From contig NW_004955469.1 in the NCBI RefSeq assembly GCF_000276665.1, forward strand, positions 11,719,112 to 11,783,111: a stretch of DNA of 64,000 bases, in the 5' to 3' direction. Shown one piece after another: positions 49,740-63,576 of this stretch (the stretch's first letter is position 1; each line of letters starts with the position of its first letter). The position numbers and the translations under genes were made by a program. The DNA is from Chinchilla lanigera (Eukaryota > Chordata > Mammalia > Rodentia > Chinchillidae). The notes under the pieces are model-generated. The model searched no databases. It worked only from the letters and a program-made list of their open reading frames with translations, and was not told the DNA's origin.

Positions 49740-51254
49740 AAGCAGCATCTGTTACACCCAGGAATACTCATTCCAGCCTCTCTTAGTCAAAGACTATCCC
49801 AGCTGATAACCACCCTGAGAGTATTTTGATTTTAAAAGAAGTTCTCACCCCTCTCACACTAACACAGAGAACAATACTTAGCACTCACCTACATATCAGT
49901 AACAACAGAATCCAAGGCATTATTGTTAGAGGCAGGAAGCTTTTCTTAGGAAACTTTAAGATACACTACACAGGCAACCACCAAGTTTGCCAAGAGGGAG
50001 CGACCAGCAGGCCTTTTCACACGTGAGACTTTTAACATAACACCCAAAGCTTATAAATATATTACTCACGTAGAATATTTTCCTACTTAGTCTTGATTTT
50101 ATTTTTTATTTTTCTCTTGCTTGGGCAAATCAAAGAGATTTTCAAGGAGTTTTGGAAAAAGCATTCTCCAGGTAGGGAAAACTCCCAACCTTCTAAATGA
50201 TTCACATTCTCATGAATGGCCTAGAAAAGGAAACAAGAAGAGAGTTACTCAGAAGAGCACACGGTACCAAGCTGAGACAAGGCAAAGAAAGATGAAAAGA
50301 ATGAATTCCTGAAGTTCTTAAATGTGGGAACTGGAAGAGAAAGTACTGAGATCATCTTTCACTCTTGCAAAGCCCTTGGCTGACCTCGGAGGGAGAAGAG
50401 CGGTATGGAGAGCAGAAGGGCCCATGGCTGGACCACCCTTCACTAACCATTTCTCCACCCTGCACAAAGCCAGGGCTCGGGGTTGGCTGCAACCAAGGCA
50501 ACACAGACTGGAGATTAAATAGGTCTGGAATTTCAAAGGTCACTGATTTCAAAGAAAAACTCAGCAGAAAACGCAGGCATTACTGAGGGGCAGAGAACAG
50601 CAGACCTCCCTCAGCTGACCCAGGGAGGCAGGGCCGGAGTTCCACTGGAACAGAAATGCATTAAAGCCTAGGGTCACAAAGGGGACTAAACAAGCATTCT
50701 GTTACATTTAGAGACCTTTTCACAGTCTTATATATTTTCAAATCAGGTTGTAACATCGCCAAAGGGCATGCAATTAAGCAAATGCTTTTGCTACATGAGA
50801 GCAAACACTGTTTTCTTTGTGTTGTACAAATTGCAATAATGGGATTGTCCTTCTTCAGTCCCCAGTGCAATCCTCCTGGAATCAATTGTCTCAGCTCTCT
50901 CTTAGGTCTTTGCTGGCACCTGTCACTTCACCTTTGCAAGTGTCAGTTTTAAAATCTATAACATGGAGACATCTGTTGACCTTTCTACATCTTAGTACTG
51001 TTGCCAAAGTCAAAACAGAAAAGATTTCCTAGATGAGCAATGGCTTAGAAACTGGCAACAGATGTGAAGTATTATGATTATTCACATTAACCTTGTTTCC
51101 TAAACACATCCAGGTTTGTTGTTTATATAGTATTGTCTTTTATGCCTTCTTATGACCTTTGATAATAAAATGTGGCTCATTAAATGAGCAAGAGAGGTCA
51201 AGGCTTAGTGCAGGTCCTAGTGTGCAATGTACATTTCATATGCAATAGTTGTTT

Positions 51255-51315
51255 TTATCATTATCATCATCTCAACCACCATTACCACCATCCTCCTTAT
51301 CGTTATCATCATACA
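51255..51315. repeat. Degenerate (ATC/ACC)n tract
   Basis: ATCATTATCATCATCTCAAC, CACCATTACCACCATC and TTATCATCATA: an imperfect trinucleotide repeat. Confidence 0.7.
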
Positions 51316-52668
51316 TGGTTCATTTTAAATAATCACTGTTTCCCAAGACAATCAGCATTCTCTTCCCTGGATTCATGGTCACTTGGCTGCTTCTCTTTCC
51401 TTTCTGAGCTTATCTCTGAACTCCCAAGCAACATTAAAAATGAAGTTGTAAAGCTTTCTCTGATACCTGGAAGGTTTTTCTTCTCCAAAAGGTGAATAAT
51501 GGATGTGTGCAAGATTACTTTGAAACCAAATCACAGCCCCTGTGTGTTATTGCTTTTTCCTAATTTTAATTTTTATAAACAGTCCGCGTTCACATTAGTA
51601 TTATCATCACTAAGCTGGACGAAATGTAGATTTTGAAGCTATTTCAACCAAACAATCATAGAGCAGATTTTCCATTAGCCCTGGAGCCAGTAGAAGGTAG
51701 TTTACCCATCTGTGAACAAATCAGGTGCATCCCACTTATCTCTCCTCCAACCATACATACACCATAACATGTGGATGCTAGAAAAGCATTAGCAATCCAG
51801 TCAACCCTTTCATTTTAAACATGGGGAAATTGGGACTGCACTAGAACACACAGATATTGAGAAGTGGGAACAAGAATATCTGTCCACTTAGCTCTCAACC
51901 TGGTATTCTTTCCATTACCCTCTCCCGGGAGTCAGATGGCACTGTCTAAGCACTGGCATGGGCTAGAGGAAAGGCAGTTCATGCAGGCAAGAGAATCCAG
52001 GAGCAGCTGGAAATTGATTGGCTGGAATAAAGAGGAAGCTAACATGGAAATAAGCACCAATCAGATAGAGGCAGGCAGGACGGAAGGCAGAATGAATGAG
52101 CATGTCCTGAGCATAGGCAAAATAGACGAAGCCCAGACCCAGCTGGCAGTGACATGGAGCCAATCTGGAAATTACCTGGACACCTGACTCACAGGTATAC
52201 TATTTCCTCCACCTCTTGGAAGTCACCCTTGACCTGGAGTGACCACGGCTGAGGGCTGGGTCTAATGTTCTGAGACACATACGGTTGCTTTGATTTCTAA
52301 TGTTATTTAATGACCTCATCCTTCTGAAGGGTGTCATCTGAGGAAGGCTTCCATCAAGGGCAGAAAACACAAGCTAAAGGTGATGGTTCCTCAAATCTTG
52401 AATATAATCTGCAAAAATGGAGCAAGAATTTCCCACTAAGCCCTGATGCTAACAGCATTCACGAGGGATTGAGTTTTCTCTAAGGTGATGACTAGGAAAA
52501 ATGAAAGAAACAGGTCATCAGTGAGAAGAAATTTTCATTTGTTTGCCCTGTGACTTATATGTACTTCAAAAAATTACTCTTAGAAACAAACCCTTTTTTT
52601 CTGAGCCAAATATACAGATTGAATAGAAGAAGGCTACAAAAGTACTTAGCAATCCATTCAAGGTTTCC

Positions 52669-52977
52669 TGAATATTTATGTCCCTCCATTCATATGTTAA
52701 AATCCTGAGCCCCAGGAATAATGTTAGGATGCGAGCCTTCAGGAAGCAACTAGAACATGAATAGATTAGTAAACTTATTATTGGTAGTAAACTTATAAGA
52801 GAGGCTCCTGAGAGCTCCTTTGCCCCTTCTGCCAAGTAAAACTACAGTGAAAACCACGAATCAAAAAGTGAGCCTATAGCAGACCCCAAGATCTTGGACT
52901 TCCCAGAATTCTGACACTTACAAACTTCCCACTCTATGGCATCCTGTTATAGCAATGTGAATGAACTAAGTAAGATA
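52669..52977 (+). mobile_element. MST/MLT-type MaLR LTR
   Basis: ATGTCCCTCCATTCATATGT, AAACTTATAAGAGAGGCTCC, GAGAGCTCCTTTGCCCCTTC, ATCTTGGACTTCCCAGAATT and CTATGGCATCCTGTTATAGC in consensus order. Confidence 0.88.
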
Positions 52978-53247
52978 CAGTCCCTGTTGATATCCCTTGA
53001 AAAGAGTACCAGTTTACCTCTGTTAGGGTGAAAAGGGCATTTCAGGCAGCAAAGTGTGTGAGCAATGGTACAGAGGCAAGAAACAGCATTCTCTGTTCAG
53101 AGGCCAGCAAGAAGGGCTAGAGAACAAGCTTGTATCAGGAGCTACAGCAGAAAAGTAAGAAGGGGACAAATCTTGGAAGACGCTGCACCCTAATCTGGGA
53201 AGTTGGAGCTTGATCACAACGGATCCTCACACTGACCCTCGGAAGTA

Positions 53248-53845
53248 TAGTTAATCCTCATTGTTCACAAATTCAGTGTTTGTAAATTCTCCTCCTCACT
53301 AAAATTTGTAGGTAGTGCCCCCATCAACTCTTGCAACAGACAATGCAGAGTGAAGGGAAACTTCTACTCACAGCAGAGATAGAACATGATGTTGCTCTGC
53401 CCTGCAGTTTGAACTTGTATCCTATAAACCAGTACCATTTTATAGTCTATTTAGTGCCATATTTTTCACATTTGGGGGCTCTTGTGGCGACTCCACTGTT
53501 TAAAATGGCTTCCACATGTAACACTGGGAGCCGCAAGGCAAGAAGGCTATGATGTGCCTTGTTTTTAGAAATGCACATTAGTTAAGTTTCATTCAGGCAT
53601 AATTTGTAATGATGTTGGCTGTGAGTTCCATATCAATGAATCAACAATATATATTAAATAAGATGTCTAAACAGAAAGACACATAAACTGATGTTATATA
53701 TTGAAAGAATGATTTAACTGTTGTTACCAGTGGTGGCAGGAACCTAACTCTGTATTTCCCCTAGGACAAGGGGATCAGTATTTACTAATTCAGTGTTCAC
53801 CATGACTATAGAGAACACAGCTACATGAATAATGAGAAGCAACTG
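53248..53845 (+). mobile_element. Tigger-type DNA transposon remnant with TIRs
   Basis: 598 bp bounded by TA (53246-53247 and 53846-53847). The left terminus TAGTTAATCCTCATTGTTCA pairs with the right terminus TGAATAATGAGAAGCAACTG reversed. An internal ATG-started segment (MASTCNTGSRKARRL, then shifted frames including NQQYILNK) matches the start of a Tigger/CENP-B-like transposase (KKAVMCL ... NESTIYIK) as I remember it. Frameshifted and internally deleted, so inactive. Confidence 0.85.
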
Positions 53846-53859
53846 TAGTTGGAACAGCC

Positions 53860-54000
53860 TCATTTTATTTTACATTTAAATCTACATTTCACAAATGGTG
53901 AGACTAATTCTCACAAGGCTGAGACTTGCCCAAGGCTCCGTATTTACTAAATGACAGAGCCAGGACTTGAACACAAATGGTCTGACTCCCTCTCCCATCA
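53860..54000 (-). repeat. MIR SINE
   Basis: Antisense MIR: TTTCACAAATGGTGAGACTA, TTGCCCAAGGCTCCGTATTT and CAGAGCCAGGACTTGAACAC. Confidence 0.8.
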
Positions 54001-56559
54001 TATTTCTACTCTGAAATGCAGCATATGCTAACATAGCAGAAATACTTGTATCCCTCAGGCCAGGTCTTAGAAATCTACAGTCAGCTGTGCCACAGACTGA
54101 AAGATAATTCAGTACGAGTCTGCTAGGATGACTTAAGTGTTCTCTTCACTGAAAGAAATGGCCAAATCAAGACCTACAACCCCACCTAGATCCACTTGAG
54201 CTGGGCTTTATGTAGACTAGGTTTATCTGCAACCTGTTACAAGATCCAAAGTGAGCTGACAGCTGCTGGAGGAGCCCGGTATCTTAATATTCCAGGTGCA
54301 GCGGTGCCTGGTAGCCCAGAGTCAGGCAGCAGCAGCCTGGGTGTGTGCACAGTTGATGTTCCCCAGCAGCACTATATCTCTCCTCTTATTTTGGAGTCCT
54401 GTTATATTTCTGAAGAAGAAAATCCAAACAAGCTTCATCTTCGGGAGAACTAGACCATGAAGAGGAGCTCTGGGGTGATGGAGCTACAGCTTTCTACTCT
54501 GGTATGGGTTTTTTGGATTAGTGGATGCTGATTCAGTATTTGGTTAGTCCACATGAAAACATAAACACCAGTGAGTGGGGTGTGTGTGTGTGTGAGAAAT
54601 TGGGTAAGAAAGGAAACAAAACATTGAAAGAAAGAAGAATTTTTCCCACTAGATGTGTTGGAACTGACTATCTCCTTGAAATCAGTTTCAAGTATGCCCA
54701 GTTGTAAGAACACATAATCCACCCAGACAATACTCCCTCAAAGAAAGAAGAACCAAAGTGAAAATGTATCAGATAAGGAAGCAGCAGCTCCAGGCTAATT
54801 GTCTTATGGGCCCCATCTACTTCCAAGGTCTCCCCATCACGGATTCTTCGGGACCCATAACCTCTCCCTGGGTCTACTTTTTAATAACATTGTGAGATTT
54901 GCTATTACAAGGGTTTCTACAGGCCAGCTCATCAGAACTCCACCCAGAGCAAGTATATATACTCAGGCACTATTAAGAAAGCATCTTTGAATCTCTCCTC
55001 AAACACTGCTTTGCCTTTGATGGGGATGTTGTGAGGGGACATTTCTGGCTTACTTCCAACACTTATCCATCCTGCAGGGGTGGGATGTCCACTAATGAAG
55101 TGCTCTGGAAACTCTGGCCCATAGGTCAAACTGTACCACTGGCTTTTGTAAATAATGCTTCATTGCACACAGCCATGAGAATTATATGTCTGCTATGGCT
55201 GCTTCCATACTACACTGATAGATTTGAGTAGCTGTGATGATAACAGGATGGCCCATGAAGCCTCGAGAATCTATTGTCTGCCTGTTCATAGAAGTTTCCC
55301 AACTCCTGCTTTAATGAAACAAATGAGTTTTCTTACATTACTCTGCAATCTGAAATCTGCCTTGGTGATCATAGTTCTCCACTGTGGAGGACCACCTTAG
55401 AGGACTCTCCATTTTGGCTAAACCTAGCCCTGTTTCCATGTACTGATATGTACAGAGCTGGCTAGGACTTTTCCTTATCCCTTCAATTGGCTTTAAGCAA
55501 TGCAAATCGGTACAGCTGAGGTGCTGATGTGTAGTCTTTGAATCAAGGTAAAAGGGGCCCCCCAAAACTCCCCAAAAAAATTTATGTGAGCTGAGGCAAG
55601 ATGGAGAGCCTTGTACCACACTGCTGGTGAGCCCCGAGATAAGAGGCTATGACTTCCCAGGGCATAAAAGATTACACATCAGAGCTGATGCACGGACCCC
55701 AAAATGTCATGTACTACCTTGGTTGTGTTATGCAGATTACCTTTCTACATAGCCTTCTCTCTGCACATTGCAGAGGTGATTTCAGGCCTTCTACTTAGCC
55801 CAGCTCAAGGCACTCATCCACTTCCCCCCATTCTTACAGTCACTCATCCTCAAGCCACTCCCTCTTTGTTCCGGTTAACCATCATCATAGCCAGACTCAG
55901 GATTCCTTTGGCTCCCCACCATTTTGGAAACATTATTGTGTCTTTATTTACACCATGGGTTGCACTGGGAGTGGTAGATTGCAATTAACTCACTAGAATT
56001 CCAATAGCTTTTCCATGGGATTACAATTATAAACTTCCTGTACCACGATGAGGACCAGAAGGGCTCTCTAAACTCCACCTTGAGCACCACAGAAGCTGTA
56101 TCCTCCTCCATCAGACAGCTCTCCCCCTCCCCCCTCGCCTCCATCAGACAACCTCCTGCTTCTGTGCAGTCAATCACTGTGATGTGATCTCTGTTCTTTG
56201 TCAAGAAGGAAATCCCTACCTGTTCAGTCTCTGGACCCAAGTTCACACCTGCTAGATCTTGTTCTGCTTCTGAGGAGGCAGTACACTTCTCCTGGCTACT
56301 TCCACCCCCATCCACAGCTGCTTCCCAGAAATCTTCAGGTATTTAAACTTACGAACTTAAACATCAAGCACTAGATGAATCTTGTATTTGTTCAACCATC
56401 AGTTCCCTTTCTGAAAAGCCTGCCTAGTGTGGAAGGCTTTGTGTATTAATCAGTGTATATCCCCAGCAAACTGGGATGGGTAGCAAGTAAATGTAGACAA
56501 GAAAGGGGAAGTTTCAACTCAATTTGGCTAGATATTAGAATCAGTGTTTGTTGTAGCCA

Positions 56560-56695
56560 AAAAAAAAGCTTGCAAACCAATTCATTTATTTGCCAGATGA
56601 GTAGGCAGAGTCACAGAGAGTTTATGGAACTTGCCTACAGTCATAAAATTGAGCAGAGGTGGGATTTAGACAAGTCTCAGGAATCCTAACTCCAA
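56560..56695 (-). repeat. MIR fragment
   Basis: CCAGATGAGTAGGCAGAGTC, ACTTGCCTACAGTCATAAAA and AGAGGTGGGATTTAGACAAG. Confidence 0.6.
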
Positions 56696-56919
56696 GATCA
56701 CTCTTTCCACTGTTGTATTTCCTCCATACGACTGATTCCTTCAGAGTTACAGTAGAAGTGTTTTGAGGGTCTTAATGAACACAAACTTGGAGGGAAATAG
56801 GTATTTTCTAGGCTATATTATCCTACATTCATGGAGTCCCTATCTTCCACTCTTCCCATTTCACTCTCTGAGGCTCCAGATTCAGGCCCAGAATGTTCAG
56901 AAGAAATGACCAATATTCA

Positions 56920-57120
56920 TATAATTGCTATAATTTATTGAGCACTTACTACATACCAAGCATGCTGACAAATGGTTCTACACTGACCGTCTCACTTACC
57001 CTTACAATAGACTGATGATGTCATTATTACCCTCATTGTATTAATGAGGAGCTACAGTGTTAGAAAGCTACCTGAGTGGCCATTTGGTAGAACTGGGATC
57101 CCAAATCAGACAATCCTACC
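56920..57120 (-). repeat. MIR SINE, long copy
   Basis: ATTGAGCACTTACTACATAC, GTCTCACTTACCCTTACAAT, TTATTACCCTCATTGTATTA and AGAACTGGGATCCCAAATCA. Confidence 0.8.
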
Positions 57121-57948
57121 CCTTCATCCCATACCCTTCCGCTTCCCACCAATGGAAGCATCACTGGAACACGTTTCCACTGCATCCCATGGCATCCAGT
57201 CCCTTCACAGAGGCGGAAGTGAGCCTATGCATCCTTTCTCTCACACTGTATTCTTCTCCCACTTTCATGCTTAATCAAGCAATGATTTTTTTTTTTTTTG
57301 CTCAATAAGCAAAGATCTATAACGGATGTATAACATCTCTACTGTTCCTCTTCCCTTTTAACTCTTTTTCTCTCTTCTCCCATTTTTTTCCTCTTCCCTT
57401 TAAAGGCTTAGATCACACACACAGAGGTGTTGCCAGCACAGATGGGGGCACACAGGATCTTCTCTCCTTAAGATTCCTGCTCCGTGAAAGACCATTTGAT
57501 GCTACTGTCCCTACTGCCTTCAGCAGGAGCCCTGCCCTGAGTTGTAGAGAGAGACACAACCTTGGACCCTGAACTCAGCTCTGCTCACATTGGACTTTTT
57601 CTGTGGCACACTATGAGTAACTCTGGAACACAAAGAAAAAAAATACAGTCCCTTCCTTCTTGGAGTTTACCCCCTGGTAGAAAAGAAGAACACATGAAGA
57701 GTTCACATGAAAAATAAGTGGGACCTAAGGCGTACTATGAAGCCCATGGGACAGGCGCACAGCTCAGCTGTGTGAGGGCAGGGAAAGGTGACAGACAGAA
57801 AAGCTTGAGCATGGAAATCAGTGAGACCCACCCAAATCCAGGACGAAGGCAGAGTTTGGGGCCACCTGAGGGTGCAAGAGTGTCTCAAGGATGAAACTAA
57901 AGCTCCTTAGTCATATAACACCATACAGGGACCTCTCAGTCCTTCTTT

Positions 57949-58150
57949 GGTGGGGAGGGGAGGCAGTAGTGAGAACTGAATCCAAGGCCTTCTCACTGAG
58001 CCACGCCCCCAGACCCTCTACAATCCCTTTCAAGTTTTGAGACAGTGTCTCACTGTGTTGTTAAATGGCCCAGGCTGAGCTTGAATTTGTAATTATCCTG
58101 TGTTGGCCACCGAGATTGCTAGGATTTTAGGTGTATACCACCATACCTGG
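57949..58150 (-). mobile_element. B1-ID dimeric SINE, diverged
   Basis: Reverse ID half (GAACTGAATCCAAGGCCTTC, ACTGAGCCACGCCCCCAGAC) then B1 half (TTTTGAGACAGTGTCTCACT, AATGGCCCAGGCTGAGCTTG). Confidence 0.8.
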
Positions 58151-58154
58151 CTTT

Positions 58155-58330
58155 CATCCATATCCTGTGCCTTATAGATGTTAAATTATTTTATGTTCAC
58201 AACAAAACACTAGGTAAGTAGCATTAGGTAGTGTTAGCCCCATTAGAGATTTCCTAGACTAAAAAGAGCTAAATTCCTTGTCCAATTTCATGCAGACAGA
58301 AAGTGATAGAGGGGAGATTGAAAAATGCTG
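58155..58330 (-). repeat. MIR SINE
   Basis: Antisense MIR-like: TTATTTTATGTTCACAACAA, AATTCCTTGTCCAATTTCAT and GCAGACAGAAAGTGATAG. Confidence 0.5.
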
Positions 58331-61300
58331 CTTCTGATGTAGAAGCCTGTGCTGTTAACCTCTACATACATTTCTGTGTTACTAGTTCTCAGACTGGTGT
58401 GCTCCTGGCCCTCGGACTGCCTCAGTGGGGTCCCGGCTGCTGGGTCAAAGCCAGATACAGACACAGGCTATGACTGTGTGTGCCCTTCTCATCCAGCTCT
58501 CGCTCAGAGTGCCTATAAGAGGAGGGATTGGCCATCAAATTTGATGTCCTCAAGAGGCTCACATGAATCCTGACCACCACAACTTACCGTTCTGGACATG
58601 GAAGCTGAGCCTCCTGTGTCCTTCCCCCACCTACTCCCACTGCTAACCAGCAGAAAAGGTTTGTGCTATTCCAGGTAATGCCAAGCATTTGTGCACTTGC
58701 TCAGCAGCTAATGCTCTATCTTGGCCCGATCTGTCACACTTTGTGAAGCCTAGCATCTTCACAGGGCCCCTCTAGAGGAACATGTAGGACCTGCATCTCT
58801 CTTCCCGCTTTTGCCGACCTCCTGCTTTCCACCTTACAGGGCTGGCTCGTATGTTTGGATGCGAGTTCACTAGTAGGGACAGGTAGCTCTGCAGTCCCTC
58901 AGAGTCCCCAGTGCACCCATACACACACACATATTGTCTCCATTTTCCTCTGTCCTGGAGTCAGGCTGAACTCCAGATCTGCCCCAGCACAATGTGGGCC
59001 TGGAAGTTGCCAAATGTTTTGGTAATGAAATCACCATTGATGAATAAATGTCTTACTTCTTTTAGGCTCCTTGTAGGTCCAAAGTATCCAGAATTTAACA
59101 ATAAAGAAAAACCCAGAGTCATCAGGTTTTTGATAATTGACCAAAGCCTAGAAGGCAGAGCTGATGCAAAACACAGGGATGCCTCACAGTGAGGCAGAGT
59201 GAGCTGCAGGTTGGAGCCCGTGTCTGTACCTCCCTGTGGGCCCACGGCTGGGGCTCAGCTGAGACAGCCTGAAGGCCAGGTGTGAGATGGGAAAATCAGA
59301 CTTCCTTAGCACAAAAGCCAGCTGCTAAGGTTAAAAGAGTCTTGTGAGGCCAGTAAGTAGCAAGTTTGTTCTCCAGAAGGTCCCAAGGGTGTTCATTACA
59401 GTTAGGAAAATCTTCCTAAGTCAAGCCCAGTGTTTTGTCCCCTCTGGTCCTATGTCTGAGCAAAGTCAAACTCTGAAAGACAGTTACCTGGGTCAGGTAC
59501 AACACCCTCCAGGGAGCAGGCGAGTTTGAGTGTGAAGAGCTACATGGAGGGATGACTCGGTTGCTTGCTGGTCATGTGACCCAGGACGAAATCCCAGTCT
59601 CCCTGAGCTTGCTCTTCACATTCTGTAGGCTGTGCCATGAGCGTCCCGCAAAGACCAGGAGAGCCTGGCTGTGAACCAGCTGCAGGGCGACACAGAGTGG
59701 CCACGGCATCCTTCCTCCCCTGGCTGGAGAGGTCTTTGTTTGTTCAGTCCCTCTTTTACTTTCAGAGAACTATCAGAACACAAAATTTATAGGATCATAA
59801 TTAATCCATAAGTCTTTTCTTTTCCATTTTAGTTAGAGCTCTTTCAAAGACAATGTTGTGTCTTTTAATCTTCGTATATTTAACACAACACACAGCAAAT
59901 GTGTCAAACAAAAGCGTGCCAAGTGAATCTATACACCCATGTACTGGGTGGAATAAAGAAATTCCCACGTGTATTTAATTAAAATCTCTTTCTCCGCTGC
60001 TCTCCCCTTTTCCTGCCCTTCCGTCTCTTTATTCACTGACTCAGCAAACATTTGCCGAACAGTTCTTTGATGTCAACACACTGCGGGCGCTGTGGAGGAC
60101 ATTTGGGGTAGCAGGTCTGGTCTTCACAGTGCGCCAGTCCTGTAGGAACGCCGACACGGTAGTCATACTGAGGGCAGTGTGGGCTGTGTCTTGAAAGGAC
60201 AGCTATCTTCTTCAAAGTGCTGTATGGATTTAGAGGAAAGAGACAGACCTGGGGTTGCAGTGGCAGCTTTGTGGAACACGTGGCCTTTGAGCGGGGCCTT
60301 TGGATTTGTTTTACTGTAACCTGAGCTCAAAAATGGACCCACATTTCCCCCCAAGTAGTGGATAGCTAATGACTACAATGCAAGCAGGAGTAAGTAAAAA
60401 AGGACGAAGCCATTGGCCAGTAAATTGTTCCAGTCTACATTCATGGGGAGAACAAACCACTAGTACACCATGCCTCAAAATGTCGGGACCAAGATGAAGA
60501 TCATTCCAGACCCAGGACTCAGCCAACAACTGCTTTGTCTTGTTTTGCTACTCACTAGCACCCCACCACTCCTGTGACACCACTTATCTCTGTGTCTGCC
60601 ACCCTCTGTATAACCGGCTCTGCACACTCGCTCAGCAGTCAGGCAACTACCCAATACAAAGGAGTGGATCCAATTAAGTTGACAACACTGACTAGGTAAA
60701 CCAAGGCAAAAGGCTGCTTTCGTGTCTATAGATTGGTTTTCCTTGAGTGGTAGCCAAGCCTCATACAATCAGCTATGATAAAGAGTGAAATCACATGGTA
60801 CAACATGGCACACATTTAAGGATCCACTGATACTCACCTCTCTCAGCAGGGCTCAGAGCAGACTCCACTACAGGCGGGTTTTAATAGACCACGCACTTCG
60901 AATGGCTGGCTCAGTGTAACCTCGAGGCTTGGATACCTCGAGGTTTTTATAGGAGGACATAATGGGGGGGTAGGGGGATGGGAAAAGGAGGCAAACATTC
61001 CAGTGCAAAGAAAGGGGTGAGTAAAATCTTGGAAACAGCAATGCGCAGGACAGAAACACCCCTCTACACTATGTGATCTTCATTTGTACAGTGAGGGCCT
61101 TGAGAGGTTCCAGAAATCCAAGATTATTTATCAAGTGATAAATACTGTGTTTGGTGAAAATAATCATTAATTCAGGAACAAGTAGGTTTATGAAATTTGA
61201 AAAGCAAAATGCACAAACGGTGTTGACAAATGTCTGTGGAACTGCTACCTCTAACTTTAAAATAAGGATTAACGCCATCTGCCAAGAATAGCACAGGGTC

Positions 61301-61888
61301 GCACTGCTTGGAATCAGATAGTTGCCCTCAGACACCTGTTAACAAGGATATTGGTAATTAGCATTTATTCCCAGTGATAGTGGACAGACACATGTCTTAG
61401 TCCTCCAAAGACCTCATTAAACATCAGACAGAATTGGAAGGGGTCATTAGCAGATCAAAGAGTTCAACAAAGACAGAAGGAAATCGTTTGGTAAGTATAG
61501 ATGGACAACAGATAAAACCACACCCTCAAATACAGGTAGAGTTGGCTACACAGAGGAAGGAGTCACACTTGCAGGCAGGGCTCCTGAGGGGGCCAATACT
61601 GTGGAAGCCAGAACCCAAGTGGAACGAAGAGTAGAGACATGTTGATGGAATAATTTACCTCCATGTATGCAGACTACTGGTTGCTAACCGCTAGCCTTGT
61701 GGAAGGAAGGAAAAAAGAAAATGTCTTTATCTAACGAATTAAAACTATCTAGGGAGGACATGAGCCTTTAGTATAAGGCTTGTGTCCACAAATGAAGCCT
61801 GCCAAACGTGGACATTTGGGAAACCCTCAAAACAAAGGCTCCCAATCTCTGTACCCTAAGGAGAGCTGCCAATCAAGAAGTCCAGCCA

Positions 61889-62082
61889 AAGCCTGTCAAA
61901 GCGGCTCATGTTTGTAATTCCAACACCGTGAAAGGCTGAGACAAGAGGATCATAAATTTGAATGCAGCCTGGGGAACTTAGCAAGAACTTGTCTCAAAAC
62001 AGGTTAGGGATGTAGAACAGTGCGAAAGCTCTGGGTTCAATCCCCAATGCAAAAATACTACTACTAATAATAATAATAATAA
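61889..62082 (+). mobile_element. B1-ID dimeric SINE with (TAA)n tail
   Basis: B1 half (GCGGCTCATGTTTGTAATTC ... GCAGCCTGGGGAACTTAGCA), ID half (GGTTAGGGATGTAGAACAGT ... GGGTTCAATCCCCAATGC), then a CTA/TAA repeat. Confidence 0.85.
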
Positions 62083-62379
62083 CATAGCCAAGTACAGAGA
62101 ATGCCTAGTCAGCCTTTTCCCAGGGCAAACCAAAAAAATGATAGGACAAGCAAAGCGTGGGATATTGTGAAGCAAACTCAGGCTTGGTGGTGCAGACTTG
62201 CAGGCTTTGACAGTGGAATTAAAAAAAAAAAAAAAAAACTAAAGCAGTAAAATAAGATCAAGGCTCAGTTTTTTAAACATCAAAGAACAATAAATATCTC
62301 TTGGAAATAAAAAAATATAATTTCCCTAAGGTAAGAATTAATAAACAAAACCACTAGACAATAAAGCAAAGACAACTTT

Positions 62380-63130
62380 TAGAATGCAGAATGAAAGACA
62401 AAGGGATACAAAATATGAGAGAAAAAAATAAAATGATCAGTTCAGAATGTCTGCATTGAATGGCTGAGGTTTATAAAGAAAGTAGCATAGCACCAATGAA
62501 GAAAGAAACTTAATCTATATTTAGAGTCATAACTACCAACCCCATAAAGAAATTTTAAAAACTATGGGGAGTAGTCAACACCATATTTCTCATCAGCAAA
62601 ACTGAATAGTAGGGTGTAATGGAAGTATCTCAGAGGCTGAGGAAACTTTATATGTTAAGTAGAATTTTATAACCAGGTACTTTATTAATCAAGTATGAAA
62701 GAAAAATAAAAGTATTTGATACATACGAAAGCTCAGGCAGTATAAATTGCATGGGTCTGCTTTTTAAAATTTATTTTAGGACATACTTCAACAAAGTAGG
62801 GTAAGGAAATATGTAGAATTTAAAGATGGAAAGAAATTGTAGAATTAAAAGGGGAAGTATGCTATTCAGGAAACAATAGACTCAATGCAGGAAACAATAT
62901 CCAAAAGCCCTAGAATGACAGCTATGACATGGGCTGGGTGGAGCAGACTGAGACCTACAAGAAAAAAATTCTAAAAGATCAAAACAAAACAAAAAACAAA
63001 CAACAATAACAACAAAAATCCCAAGGGTAGGAAGAAGAGCTAGAGAAGGGGCAGAATAGAATAGAGTTTGAAAACACTTTAGGAATGTGAAAAAGCTCAA
63101 AAAAACATAGACATAAATAAAGGAAGGCAC
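62380..63130 (+). mobile_element. HAL1-like LINE remnant
   Basis: Follows the HAL1 3' half: GTAGAATTTTATAACCAGGT, AATCAAGTATGAAAGAAAAA, ACATACTTCAACAAAGTAGG, AGGAAACAATATCCAAAAGC and CTAGAATGACAGCTATGACA. No intact frame. Confidence 0.65.
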
Positions 63131-63493
63131 TTAGATATCCCAAGGAAAACAAAAAGCTCTCAAGAAACTTACGGTCCAAATAGGAAGCAGCTGGTACAGC
63201 ATAGAGGGGGGATGATTTTCCTTGAGAAAGAAATGAAATGGATTCTGAACAATAAAGAGATTGAGTGGGAAAAGGAATAAGGTGAAAGGTATAGGTTTCT
63301 TACTCTAACAAGAAAATGTAAAGCAATCCATAATCTCAGGTTGAAGTTGAGAAAGAACAGACACAAGGAAAGCAAAGCTCAAAGATGAAACTTACTTTTA
63401 AAAAAAGACATGATTTTGAGCAATTGGGATATAAGCAAGAATCATCTTTAAATTTTTTTTTATTTGAGTTGCACAAAAGACACTGTACTTGTA

Positions 63494-63576
63494 GGAGCCA
63501 GGGAGATAGCTCAGTGGTACAGTGCCTGCCTGGCAATTACAAGGTCCTGAGTTCAATTCTCAGTACCAAAAAAAAA
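63494..63576 (+). mobile_element. ID-type SINE
   Basis: GAGCCAGGGAGATAGCTCAG, AGTGCCTGCCTGGCAATTAC and CTGAGTTCAATTCTCAGTAC with an A tail. It shares the CCTGCCTGGCAA signature with the two young copies. Similar flanks (GACACTGTAC and GACATTGCAA) may be an eroded target duplication. Confidence 0.85.

Noticed and set aside
60930..60953. A short CCTCGAGG repeat pair near 60.9 kb as a regulatory hairpin
   Set aside because: The match is too short to be distinguished from chance.
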